A stretch of DNA of 64,000 bases from Pseudobutyrivibrio sp. ACV-2 (lineage in GTDB: Bacteria; Bacillota; Clostridia; Lachnospirales; Lachnospiraceae), in the NCBI RefSeq assembly GCF_900107545.1, contig NZ_FNQZ01000008.1:1-64000 (forward strand). The letters are read 5' to 3'. Below, one piece after another: positions 32,605 through 41,396 of this stretch. The notes beneath the pieces are model-generated. The model was not told where the DNA came from and did not search any database. It saw nothing but the letters and a program-made list of their open reading frames with translations. The translations under genes and the position numbers were made by a program. Numbering within the stretch: the stretch's first letter is position 1; the number at the start of each line of letters is the position of its first letter.

Positions 32605-34371
32605 ATGACTCAGTCACGTACACACAACTGTAACGAGCTCCGTCTTTCAGACGCAGGCAAGCAGGTTACATTAGTTGGTTGGTTCGAAAACATTAGAAAG
32701 GTGTCAAAGAATCTCGGATTCGTTATCCTTCGTGATTTCTATGGCACTACCCAGATAGTAGTGGAGACAGAAGAGATGATGGCTGTTATCGATTCTGTTA
32801 ATAAGGAGTCTACAATCTCTGTAACTGGTGAGGTTCGTGAGCGTTCTTCTAAGAACACTGAGCTTCCAACAGGCGAAATCGAGGTTGTTCCTACATCAAT
32901 TGAAGTTCTTGGTAAGTGTACTCACAACGAGCTCCCATTTGAGATTAATCGTTCAAAGGAAGCTGATGAGAACACTCGTCTCAAATATCGTTATCTTGAC
33001 CTTCGTAATCCAGAGGTTAAGAGCAAAATTATCCTTCGTAGCAAAATCGTTGCAGAGCTTCGTAGCGCAATGATTGCTCACGATTTCATGGAGATTACCA
33101 CTCCAATCCTTACATGCTCATCACCTGAGGGAGCACGTGATTACCTTGTTCCAGCACGTAATCACCCAGGCAAATTCTATGCCCTTCCACAGGCACCACA
33201 GCAGTTCAAGCAGATTCTTATGGCATCTGGTTTTGATAGATATTTCCAGATTGCACCATGTTTCCGTGATGAGGATGCCAGAGCTGACCGTTCTCCAGGA
33301 GAGTTCTACCAGCTTGATATGGAGATGGCATTTGCTTCACAGGAAGATATCTTTGCAGTAGTTGAAGATGTACTTCCACCTATCTTTGCAAAATACGGCG
33401 TTTATAATACAGCTTCTACAGCTCCATTTGTACGCATCCCATATCTTGAGGCTATGGACAAATACGGTTCTGACAAGCCAGACCTTCGTATTGATTTAGT
33501 TCTTCAGGATGCTACAGAAGTTATGGCTGATTGCGGCTTTGGCCCATTCGAGGGCAATGTAGTTAAGGCTATCGTTGTTGATAATCTTACAGCTACACGT
33601 AAGCAGATTGATGCTATGATTGCTGAAGTAGAGGTTGCTACAGCTCAAAAGACATACTGGTTCAAGCTCGATGAGAACGGCGAAATCGTTGGTGGTATCG
33701 CTAAGTTCCTTCAGGAGAGAAAGCAGGCTGTTATTGATGCACTTTCACTTAAGCCAGGTGATTTTGTAGGTCTTGCTGCAGGTCCACTTCTTGTTGCTCA
33801 GAAGACTGCTGGTGTATTCAGAAAGCTTCTTGGTGCAGCAGCTGAGGGGCACATGAGAAAGGATACATATGAGTTCTGCTGGATTGTAGATTTCCCTATG
33901 TACGAAATCGGCGAGGAGTCAGGCGAGCTTGAGTTCTGCCACAACCCATTCTCTATGCCACAGGGTGGAATGGACGCTCTTAAGAAACAGGAGCCTCTTG
34001 ATATCTTAGCTTACCAGTACGACTTAGTATGTAACGGTGTTGAGCTTTCATCAGGTGCTATCCGTAACCACGACCCTGAAATCATGATTGAGGCATTCAA
34101 GCTTGTAGGTCTTGGTGAGGACGATGTTAAGGCTAAATTCCCAGCTATGTACAACGCATTCACATATGGTGCACCACCACACGGCGGTATCGCTCCTGGT
34201 GTTGATAGAATGATCATGCTTATCGCTGGTGAGGAATCAATCCGTGAGATTATTCCATTCCCAATGAATAAGAACGCTCAGGATATCATGATGGATGCTC
34301 CAGCTACAGTAGATCAGAAGCAGCTTGACGATGTTCATATCGCAATCGTTATGCCAAAAGAAGAAAACTAA
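32605..34371 (+). CDS. aspS: Aspartyl-tRNA synthetase
   Basis: 588 residues, bacterial type. OB-fold anticodon-binding domain first (GKQVTLVGWFENIRK), then the class II core: motif 2 FRDEDARADRSPGEFYQLDM, the bacterial GAD insertion (~300-420), GGMDALKKQ and motif 3 APGVDRMIMLIAGEESIREI ending FPMNKNAQDIMMDAP. Charges tRNA-Asp (and tRNA-Asn if GatCAB is used; discriminating versus non-discriminating cannot be read reliably). Strong RBS AAGAGGAG. Codon use as in ychF, highly expressed. Confidence 0.97.
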   Translation: MTQSRTHNCNELRLSDAGKQVTLVGWFENIRKVSKNLGFVILRDFYGTTQIVVETEEMMAVIDSVNKESTISVTGEVRERSSKNTELPTGEIEVVPTSIEVLGKCTHNELPFEINRSKEADENTRLKYRYLDLRNPEVKSKIILRSKIVAELRSAMIAHDFMEITTPILTCSSPEGARDYLVPARNHPGKFYALPQAPQQFKQILMASGFDRYFQIAPCFRDEDARADRSPGEFYQLDMEMAFASQEDIFAVVEDVLPPIFAKYGVYNTASTAPFVRIPYLEAMDKYGSDKPDLRIDLVLQDATEVMADCGFGPFEGNVVKAIVVDNLTATRKQIDAMIAEVEVATAQKTYWFKLDENGEIVGGIAKFLQERKQAVIDALSLKPGDFVGLAAGPLLVAQKTAGVFRKLLGAAAEGHMRKDTYEFCWIVDFPMYEIGEESGELEFCHNPFSMPQGGMDALKKQEPLDILAYQYDLVCNGVELSSGAIRNHDPEIMIEAFKLVGLGEDDVKAKFPAMYNAFTYGAPPHGGIAPGVDRMIMLIAGEESIREIIPFPMNKNAQDIMMDAPATVDQKQLDDVHIAIVMPKEEN

Positions 34372-34384
34372 TATAATTTTTCTT

Positions 34385-34416
34385 GCCCCTTGTGTTAAAA
34401 GCAAGGGGCTTTTGTT
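34385..34416 (+). terminator. Terminator after aspS
   Basis: GCCCCTTG (34385-34392) / CAAGGGGC (34402-34409) then TTTTGTT. Confidence 0.9.
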
Positions 34417-34459
34417 ATTATAGAGGTAGAAACTGTTGGTATGCACCCAGGAGAAGTCT

Positions 34460-35326
34460 ATGGATGTTAAAGATATACACTCCTTTATGGAGTGCTACGA
34501 AACACGAAGCATAAACAAAGCGGCAAAATCCCTATACATCAGCCCACAAGGCTTAGGAAAGCTATTAGACAGGCTTGAGCATGAGCTTAGAGCACCGCTG
34601 TTTGATCGTACAAAGCAAGGCCTAATTCCCACAGAGGCGGGAGTATTCTTATATGACAAAAGCCAAAAGCTTCTTACAGATATGCAGGAAATTGAGCAGG
34701 GATTAGAGCTTATCCGAAACAAGAAAAAGACTTTTCATATAGGGTATTCCTGTGGCTTGATACGCATGCTGCCCATGAAAAAAATGGAAGCCTTCCAGGC
34801 CGCCTTCACAGGAAATGACATCATTTGGGATGAAGGCTCCAATCAGGATGTAAAGGACAGGCTGGTAAAAGGACAGCTTGATATAGCGCTTGTAATCGGA
34901 CGAGTCGCAGCCACGGACTTTGTGGAAAAAGAGGTCTCTAGCAAGCAGATGTGCGCAGTCGTCCCAAGTAACCATCCTCTTTATGACAAAGATTCTATTC
35001 AAATTAGGGATTTAAAGGATGAGCAGCTCATCACCTTAAACGAAAAATACCAATCCTACACCAACCTCTTAAATACCTGTGAAAGAGAGGGCTTTTATCC
35101 AAATATCAGGGCAAAAACAATGGAAGCGGCCATGATTTATGAATTTGTGAGTGAAGGGCTTGGAATAGGAATAGATGTAGATATTCATAGTAAAGACAGC
35201 TTGTCGGACAGATTTAAGCTTATCCCTATAGCAGATGGAATACCATGGTCTGTATATGTGGCCTATAATAATAACAATCAAAATAATCCATTAATTAAGT
35301 GTTTTTTGGATATGTTTATAGAGTAA
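34460..35326 (+). CDS. LysR-family transcriptional regulator
   Basis: 288 residues from ATG 34460 (AGGAGAAG at 34449-34456). Winged helix-turn-helix MDVKDIHSFMECYETRSINK, AAKSLYISPQGLGKLLDRLE, then LRAPLFDRTKQGLIPTEAG. A linker helix leads to a two-lobed effector domain (FHIGYSCGLIRMLPMK, VAATDFVEKEVSSKQMCAVV). It lies directly upstream and co-directional with an old-yellow-enzyme reductase and an OFA transporter, its likely targets. A terminator separates them, so regulation would be in trans at 35,370-35,460. Confidence 0.9.
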   Translation: MDVKDIHSFMECYETRSINKAAKSLYISPQGLGKLLDRLEHELRAPLFDRTKQGLIPTEAGVFLYDKSQKLLTDMQEIEQGLELIRNKKKTFHIGYSCGLIRMLPMKKMEAFQAAFTGNDIIWDEGSNQDVKDRLVKGQLDIALVIGRVAATDFVEKEVSSKQMCAVVPSNHPLYDKDSIQIRDLKDEQLITLNEKYQSYTNLLNTCEREGFYPNIRAKTMEAAMIYEFVSEGLGIGIDVDIHSKDSLSDRFKLIPIADGIPWSVYVAYNNNNQNNPLIKCFLDMFIE

Positions 35327-35330
35327 TTCT

Positions 35331-35370
35331 AGAAGGTGCAAACTATTGGTTTGCACCTTCTATTTTTTTG
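35331..35370 (+). terminator. Terminator after lysR
   Basis: AGAAGGTGCAAA (35331-35342) pairs perfectly with TTTGCACCTTCT (35350-35361), then ATTTTTTT. Confidence 0.92.
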
Positions 35371-35462
35371 TTGATAGAAGGGTGACTTCATAGGGTGTTA
35401 AAATATTCACAAGTAAAAACGTTATATTTTTAACAATGTACGGGTAAAAGGAGGAAGTTTAA

Positions 35463-37406
35463 ATGGTTAGAAAGTATCCACATCTTACCAGCCCAATCAC
35501 TATTGCAGGCGTTACATTTAGAAACAGAATGTTCTCAGCACCTATGGGTGGAACAGATATCACAAATGATGGCTGTATCGGCCCTAAGTCTACAGCATTT
35601 TATGAGCTTCGCTCAAAGGGTGGCGCAGCAGCAGTTACAGTATCAGAGTGCATGGTTCATGAATCTGATGGAAGTCATGCTTATAGACTTAACCCAGCTA
35701 TCTTAAATTCACTTGCATGTGCAACATACACAGCAGACGCAATCAGACGTCATGGCGGAATGCCTTCACTTGAGCTTTCACATTCAGGAATGTTTGCCGG
35801 TACATACATGACTGACAAGTCAAAGCAGAAGAGCCTAAAGCAGTGGGGTCCGATGGACACAGTTAGACCTGACGGCGTAGAAGTTCAGGGCATGACAAAA
35901 GAAATGATTGATGAAATCGTAAAGTCATATGGTGATGTGGCTGCCATGGCAAAACGTGCTGGCTTTGAGATGATTATGATTCATGGTGGACACGGTTGGT
36001 TAATCAATCAGTTCCTTTCACCACTTTTCAACCAGAGAACTGATGAGTACGGCGGAAGTCTTGAAAATCGTTGTAGACTTGCAAAAGAAATTCTTGCATC
36101 CGTACGTGAAGCAGTTGGCCCACGTTTCCCAATCGAGTTTAGAATGTCAGGCTCTGAATTCTGCGAAGGTGGCTATGGACTTGAAGAGGGTATCGAAATT
36201 GCAAAGCAGCTTGAGTCTTATGTAGATATTCTTCATGTATCAGCTGGAACCTATCAGAAGACATTTGGCATTACACATCCATCTATGTTTGAGGAACACG
36301 GACGAAATGTTTTCCTTGCAGCAGAGATTAAAAAGCATGTGTCAGTTCCAGTAGCAACACTTGGTGGTCTAAATGACCCGGCACAGATGGAAGAAATCAT
36401 TGCAACTGGCAAGGCTGATATCGTATACATGGGACGTGCCCTTCTTGCAGATCCATATCTTCCACAGAAGGTTACAGAAAATCGTGATGATGAAATTGTT
36501 CGCTGCCTGAGATGCTTTACATGTATGGCAGAAAGAGCTGCTACATCAACTAGACGTTGTACTGTAAATCCTCTTATCGGACGTGAGATTGAAGGTGATG
36601 AGGTTGCATTAGCTCCTGTTAAAAAGAAAGTGATTGTAGCAGGTGGTGGTCCAGGTGGACTTTACGCTGCATATACAGCTGCTCGTCGCGGTCATCAGGT
36701 TATCCTTTGTGAAAAGGAAGCAGAGCTTGGCGGAATCCTTAAGAGTGAGCAGGCTATTTCTTTTAAATATGAGATGTACCAGCTTACAGCCACATATGAG
36801 AAGCTTGCCAGAAAGGCAGGGGTTGAGATTCGTCTTAACACAGAGGTAACAAAGGAATATGTTGAGAAAGAAAATGCAGATGCTCTTATAATCGCAGTTG
36901 GTTCTACTCCACTTGTTCCACCAATTCCAGGTCTTGATGGAGACAATGTAGTTGTTGTAAATAATTACTACAAGGAAAAAGAAAAGGTTGGCGATAATGT
37001 AGTTGTTATGGGTGGCGGCCTTGCAGGTTGTGAGTGTGCTGTTCACCTTGGACAGGAAGGCAAGAAGGTTTCTATCATCGAAATGAGAGATGCTCTTGCT
37101 CCAGATGCAAATGTAAGACATCGTCCACTTCTCCTTAAGGAAATTGATAAGTATGTAGATGTTCACACAGGACTTAAGGCTGTAAAGGTTACAGCTGATG
37201 GTGTTCTTTGCGAGGATAAAGACGGAAATGAAGTTATGGTTGAAGGCGCAAGCGTAATCTGTGCATTAGGACAGCGTTCACGCACTGATGTTGTGGAAAA
37301 GCTTTTAGATGCAGCTCCATTTGTTCGTGTAATCGGAGATGCTGCAAAGGTTTCTACAATCACCAATGCAGTTTACTGGGGATATCACGCTGCGTTGGAT
37401 ATCTAG
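35463..37406 (+). CDS. FMN/FAD/[4Fe-4S] enoate-type reductase (OYE + FAD domain)
   Basis: 647 residues, the multidomain layout of 2-enoate reductase / 2,4-dienoyl-CoA reductase / BaiCD-BaiH. An N-terminal TIM barrel binds FMN (TSPITIAGVTFRNRMFSAPM, MIMIHGGHGWLINQFLSPLF with NQRTDEYGGSLENR). An Fe-S segment (CLRCFTCM ... RRCTVNP, ~344-365) follows, then FAD/NAD Rossmann folds VIVAGGGPGGLYAA and VVVMGGGLAGCECAVHLG. It reduces an activated C=C bond with NAD(P)H. LysR upstream and an organic-anion transporter downstream point to uptake and reduction of an unsaturated acid (aromatic enoate or bile-acid-like); the substrate is inferred only. Confidence 0.9.
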   Translation: MVRKYPHLTSPITIAGVTFRNRMFSAPMGGTDITNDGCIGPKSTAFYELRSKGGAAAVTVSECMVHESDGSHAYRLNPAILNSLACATYTADAIRRHGGMPSLELSHSGMFAGTYMTDKSKQKSLKQWGPMDTVRPDGVEVQGMTKEMIDEIVKSYGDVAAMAKRAGFEMIMIHGGHGWLINQFLSPLFNQRTDEYGGSLENRCRLAKEILASVREAVGPRFPIEFRMSGSEFCEGGYGLEEGIEIAKQLESYVDILHVSAGTYQKTFGITHPSMFEEHGRNVFLAAEIKKHVSVPVATLGGLNDPAQMEEIIATGKADIVYMGRALLADPYLPQKVTENRDDEIVRCLRCFTCMAERAATSTRRCTVNPLIGREIEGDEVALAPVKKKVIVAGGGPGGLYAAYTAARRGHQVILCEKEAELGGILKSEQAISFKYEMYQLTATYEKLARKAGVEIRLNTEVTKEYVEKENADALIIAVGSTPLVPPIPGLDGDNVVVVNNYYKEKEKVGDNVVVMGGGLAGCECAVHLGQEGKKVSIIEMRDALAPDANVRHRPLLLKEIDKYVDVHTGLKAVKVTADGVLCEDKDGNEVMVEGASVICALGQRSRTDVVEKLLDAAPFVRVIGDAAKVSTITNAVYWGYHAALDI

Positions 37407-37659
37407 ATAATATAGGCTGTGTTCATCTTGTTACGGTAACAATCTTGATATTGCTACAGTCGGCTAGGGATGCCTCCTTTAAGCAATATCAAGATTGATA
37501 CCTATGTTTGCAATATTCGACAAGTATTGCGCAACGTAAAAAAATGAAATTTTCGCTTACGTGGATAAAATGATATCTATATACTTTAAGTGAGCGGCGG
37601 TAGTACGCTATTGATAGCGCACGTAAGCACCGCGGACTATATTATTCAAAGGAGAAAAT
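37407..37659. other. Hairpin-rich intergenic region between reductase and OFA transporter
   Basis: No gene seen. AATCTTGATATTGCT (37441-37455) pairs perfectly with 37482-37496, with GGTA/TACC outside. GCAATA/TATTGC lies at 37510-37530, ACGTAA/TTACGT around 37534-37562, and a CGGCGGT...ACCGCGG stem with GCTAT-TG-ATAGC inside at 37595-37635. Four consecutive inverted repeats; the transporter RBS (AAGGAG, 37649) follows. Confidence 0.7.
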
Positions 37660-38883
37660 ATGAATTTAGACAAGAAAAGATGGATTATTCTATGTGCCGG
37701 ATGTTTTATTAATCTGTGCCTCGGCTCTATCTATGCATGGAGCGTTTTCTCTGCTGCTATGGCTGAGTACTTCAACACTTCACTTGGAATGAATGTAACT
37801 CCAGGTGATCTTGCCATCGTATATACGATAGCAAATTCAGTTGGTCCTATCACCATGATTTCTGGTGGCTGGTTCAACGACAAAATTGGTCCAAAGAAGG
37901 TTATCCTTGTGGGGGGTATCATGTGGGGACTTGGAATGTTCCTTTCAGGTTTTGCCATAAGCGTAGGCTTCCTTATTTTCACATACGGTATTATTGGTGG
38001 TCTTGGACTTGGTATGGCTTACGGTAGCACAATTTCAACCTGCGTTAAGTTCTTCCCAGATAAGAGAGGTCTTATCGGTGGTGTAACAACAGCTGTTTAT
38101 GGTATGAGTTCTGTAATTCTTCCTCCTATCGTAACAAAGGTTGTAGCAGCAACAGATGCCACATTCGCATTCAAGGCTGTAGGTATCGTATTCCTTGTAC
38201 TTATTGCAGTCTCATGCTTATTCCTTGAGCAGTGTCCAGAGGGCTACAAGCCAGCTGGATGGCAGCCAGCAGTAGTTGCAGGCGGCGCAGCACCAAAGAA
38301 CATGGATTGGAAGGAAATGCTTAAGACTCCAGTGTTCTATGTAATGCTGCTTCTTCTTACATGTGGTGCATTCTCAGGAATGATGGTTATTTCTCAGGCT
38401 AAGTCAGTAGCTTCATTTATGATTGGCGAAGCTACAGCAGCACTTGCTGTTTCAGTCCTTGCACTTTTCAATGCACTTGGTCGTATTGCAGCAGGTACTC
38501 TTTCAGATAAAATAGGTCGAATCAATACACTTGCACTTGCTTGTGTACTTGGAGCTGTTGGACTTATCTTACTTTACTTCACAGGCGAAGGCGCAGTAGC
38601 ACAGTTCTACGTAGGACTTTCAGTAGTAGGTATCAGCTTTGGTTCCTTCATGGGTGTTTACCCAGGCTTCACAGCTGACCAGTTTGGACCAAAGAACAAC
38701 TCAGTAAACTACGGTATCATGTTCATCGGCTTTGCCCTTGCAGGATACTTTGGACCACAAATCATGAGAAACACATTTGCATCAACAGGTGCTTATGCAA
38801 ATGCATTCCTTATTGCATGTGCATTCTCTGTAGTTGGTGTTGTATTCACATTTATTTATAGAGCATTAGCAAAGAAAAACTAA
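37660..38883 (+). CDS. MFS transporter, oxalate/formate antiporter (OFA) family
   Basis: 407 residues, twelve hydrophobic segments. The OFA opening RWIILCAGCFINLCLGSIYA with WSVFS, the MFS loop GGWFNDKIGPKKVILVGGIM between TM2 and TM3, and a second copy RIAAGTLSDKIGRINTLALA between TM8 and TM9 are visible. A 30-residue cytoplasmic loop separates the halves (PEGYKPAGWQPAVVAGG). The family exchanges organic anions. Placed after the enoate-type reductase, it is probably the substrate/product exchanger of that pathway. Confidence 0.9.
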   Translation: MNLDKKRWIILCAGCFINLCLGSIYAWSVFSAAMAEYFNTSLGMNVTPGDLAIVYTIANSVGPITMISGGWFNDKIGPKKVILVGGIMWGLGMFLSGFAISVGFLIFTYGIIGGLGLGMAYGSTISTCVKFFPDKRGLIGGVTTAVYGMSSVILPPIVTKVVAATDATFAFKAVGIVFLVLIAVSCLFLEQCPEGYKPAGWQPAVVAGGAAPKNMDWKEMLKTPVFYVMLLLLTCGAFSGMMVISQAKSVASFMIGEATAALAVSVLALFNALGRIAAGTLSDKIGRINTLALACVLGAVGLILLYFTGEGAVAQFYVGLSVVGISFGSFMGVYPGFTADQFGPKNNSVNYGIMFIGFALAGYFGPQIMRNTFASTGAYANAFLIACAFSVVGVVFTFIYRALAKKN

Positions 38884-38898
38884 TATAATTAAACAAAT

Positions 38899-38929
38899 GG
38901 CTGGTCGATTTTGACCAGCCTATTTTTTT
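38899..38929 (+). terminator. Terminator after OFA transporter
   Basis: GGCTGGTC-GATTTT-GACCAGCC, then TATTTTTTT. Confidence 0.92.
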
Positions 38930-39041
38930 GCTCAAAACAGAGAATTTATTAAGTTTAGGTTTACATTTATGATTTAGTATGATAAAGTGATAAAGAAATA
39001 AAGTATAGCAAATTATCAAAGAAAATAGAGGAGAGTTGAAT

Positions 39042-39890
39042 ATGAAGAAAAGAATATTAGCAGGATTATTAACAGCTGTTATGTCTATGTCACTTGTTGC
39101 TTGTGGTTCATCAGCTAGCAACACAGCAGCATCTGATAGCGCATCTAGCGATACTGCAGCCTCTGCAGCAGAGGAGTCGGCAGACAGCGATGTGGCATAC
39201 ATTCAGGACAAGGGCACACTTATCGTTGGTATTACAGATTTTGCTCCAATGGATTACAAAGACGACAATGGGGAGTGGATCGGATTTGATGCTGATGTTG
39301 CGCGTAAAGTGGCAGAGTCTTTGGATGTAGATGTAGAGTTTGTTGAGATTGACTGGGACAATAAAATCCTTGAGCTTGAAAACAAATCAATCGATGTAGT
39401 ATGGAACGGTATGACACTTACACCTGAGGTTACAAGTGCAATGGAAACTACAAATGCTTATTGCAACAACGCACAGGTTGTAGTAGTAAATGCAGATGTT
39501 GCTGACGACTATCAGGATGTTGACTCATTAGCAGACCTTAGTGTTGCAGTAGAGTCTGGTTCGGCAGGTGAGGCAGCAGCAAATGAGAACGGATTAAATG
39601 CTATTGCTGTAAAGTCTCAGTCTGATGCAGTTATGGAAGTGGCAGCAGGTACATCTGATGCATGTATCATCGACCTTCTCATGGCAGGCGCTATGGTTGG
39701 CGAGGGCACAAGCTATCCAGATCTTACACACACAGTTGAGCTTACTACAGAGGAATACGGCATTGGTTGCCGCAAGGGCTCTGATTTAGCAGCTTATATC
39801 AATGAACAGCTTAAGGCTTTATATGATGATGGCACTTTGGAAGAAATCGGTACAGAATACGGCGTACAGGATGCCATAGTAGCACAGTAG
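39042..39890 (+). CDS. Amino-acid ABC transporter substrate-binding lipoprotein (family 3)
   Basis: 282 residues from ATG 39042 (GAGGAGAG at 39029-39036). Signal peptide with lipobox SLVAC21. After a Ser/Ala/Thr linker, the binding domain starts at KGTLIVGITDFAPMDYKDDN and includes GFDADVARKVAESLDVDVEF, WNGMTLTPE and YGIGCRKGSDLAAYINEQLK. Type II binding-protein (PF00497) fold, for polar amino acids. Operon with permease and ATPase genes downstream. Confidence 0.93.
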   Translation: MKKRILAGLLTAVMSMSLVACGSSASNTAASDSASSDTAASAAEESADSDVAYIQDKGTLIVGITDFAPMDYKDDNGEWIGFDADVARKVAESLDVDVEFVEIDWDNKILELENKSIDVVWNGMTLTPEVTSAMETTNAYCNNAQVVVVNADVADDYQDVDSLADLSVAVESGSAGEAAANENGLNAIAVKSQSDAVMEVAAGTSDACIIDLLMAGAMVGEGTSYPDLTHTVELTTEEYGIGCRKGSDLAAYINEQLKALYDDGTLEEIGTEYGVQDAIVAQ

Positions 39891-39902
39891 GATGGTATAA
39901 AA

Positions 39903-40559
39903 ATGTTTTCAACAGTAACGATGTCACTATTTGAGGGTTTCTTAGGAACCCTCAAATTGTTTTCTCTAACCTTGCTTTTTGCACTTCCACTTGGTCTTGT
40001 AATCAGCTTTGGTTCAATGAACAAAAATATTATTCTGAGAGGCCCTATCAGGTTTTTAATATGGATTGTCCGTGGCACACCTTTGATGCTGCAGCTTCTT
40101 ATTATATTTTACGGGCCTGGTATTTTCCTTGGTGTAAATGTATGGGGCTCAGGAGATGCGGGCAGATTCACAGCAGCTCTAGTTGCATTTGTGATTAACT
40201 ACGCCTGCTATTTCAGTGAGATTTTCCGAGGCGGCATTCAGTCTATTCCAAAGGGACAGTACGATGCAGCAGCGGTCCTTGGTCTCACTAAAAGCCAGAC
40301 CTTCTTTAAGATAGTGCTTTTACAGGTGATAAAGCGTATCGTTCCACCTATCTCAAATGAAATCATCACTCTTGTAAAGGATACTTCCCTTGCCAGAGTT
40401 ATAGCTTTCTATGAGATTATCTGGGAAGGTGAGCGCTTCATAAAGAGTGCAGGTATCATTTGGCCATTATTCTATACAGGTGTTTTCTACCTGATATTCA
40501 GCGGTCTTTTGACACTATTATTTGGCTACATCGAAAAGAAACTAGATTATTTTAAATAA
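39903..40559 (+). CDS. Amino-acid ABC transporter permease
   Basis: 218 residues, HisM/GlnP type. Opens FEGFLGTLKLFSLTLLFALP, then FLIWIVRGTPLMLQLLIIFY and the ATPase-contact (EAA-like) loop FRGGIQSIPKGQYDAAAVLG and a C-terminal ...KDTSLARVIAFYEI. Five membrane segments. 13 bp after the binding-protein gene. Confidence 0.94.
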   Translation: MFSTVTMSLFEGFLGTLKLFSLTLLFALPLGLVISFGSMNKNIILRGPIRFLIWIVRGTPLMLQLLIIFYGPGIFLGVNVWGSGDAGRFTAALVAFVINYACYFSEIFRGGIQSIPKGQYDAAAVLGLTKSQTFFKIVLLQVIKRIVPPISNEIITLVKDTSLARVIAFYEIIWEGERFIKSAGIIWPLFYTGVFYLIFSGLLTLLFGYIEKKLDYFK

Positions 40560-40620
40560 ACCAAGCCATCCGTATTTACGAATCAGGATGGAGGCCTAAT
40601 TAGGCCGGATGAGGATCCAC

Positions 40621-41373
40621 ATGGCAATTTTAGAAGTTAATAACATTAAAAAGAAATTTGATAATACAGAAATCCTAAAGGGAATTTCCTTTTCCATGGA
40701 AAAAGGCCAGACACTTTCCATTTTAGGAAGCTCAGGCTCGGGCAAGACAACACTACTTCGTTGTCTGAACTTCCTTGAGACTCCAGATGAAGGCACCATT
40801 ACAGTAAATGGAAATCTTTTATACGATGGGAAAGAAGGCCTAAAAAGGGGAGAGGATTTAAGAGAAAAACGACTTCACTTTGGAATGGTTTTTCAGCAGT
40901 TTAATCTGTTTCCTCAGTACACAGCCTTAGAAAATGTTATCCTTGCACCAAAGCTTGAGGCAAATGGGAAAAGCACTGAGGAAATAATAGAAAACGGTAA
41001 AATGCTACTTGAAAAAATGGGACTTGCTGACAGGATGAACAATTATCCACATCAGCTGTCAGGCGGACAGCAGCAGCGAGTTGCCATAGCAAGAGCTTTG
41101 GCATTGCATCCAGATATTCTTTGCTTTGATGAGCCTACCTCAGCCCTTGATCCAGAGCTGACAGGGGAAGTTCTAAAGGTCATCAAGGAACTTGCAAGCC
41201 AACACACCACCATGATTATTGTTACCCATGAAATAGGCTTTGCAAAGGATGTTTCCGATGAAATAATATTTATGGATGGGGGAGTAATAGCAGAGCAGGG
41301 TACTCCGGCTCAGGTTATTGACAACCCAACAAACGAACGCACGCGACAATTTTTATCAAACTATAACAAATAA
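40621..41373 (+). CDS. Amino-acid ABC transporter ATP-binding protein
   Basis: 250 residues from ATG 40621 (GAGGATC upstream). Walker A GSSGSGKTT (~35-43), Q-loop FQQFNLFPQYTALENV, signature LSGGQQQRVAIARAL, Walker B DILCFDEPTSALDPELTG, switch His VTHEIGFAKDVSD. GlnQ/HisP class. The upstream perfect palindrome GCCTAATTAGGC (40593-40604) is just before the start. Confidence 0.96.
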   Translation: MAILEVNNIKKKFDNTEILKGISFSMEKGQTLSILGSSGSGKTTLLRCLNFLETPDEGTITVNGNLLYDGKEGLKRGEDLREKRLHFGMVFQQFNLFPQYTALENVILAPKLEANGKSTEEIIENGKMLLEKMGLADRMNNYPHQLSGGQQQRVAIARALALHPDILCFDEPTSALDPELTGEVLKVIKELASQHTTMIIVTHEIGFAKDVSDEIIFMDGGVIAEQGTPAQVIDNPTNERTRQFLSNYNK

Positions 41374-41396
41374 TTTATCAACAGAAGGGAGAGATA

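Noticed and set aside
36609-37166. 185-residue reverse frame inside the enoate-type reductase gene
   Set aside because: Antisense to conserved FAD-domain codons, Cys/Ile-rich, no ribosome site and no recognisable domain.
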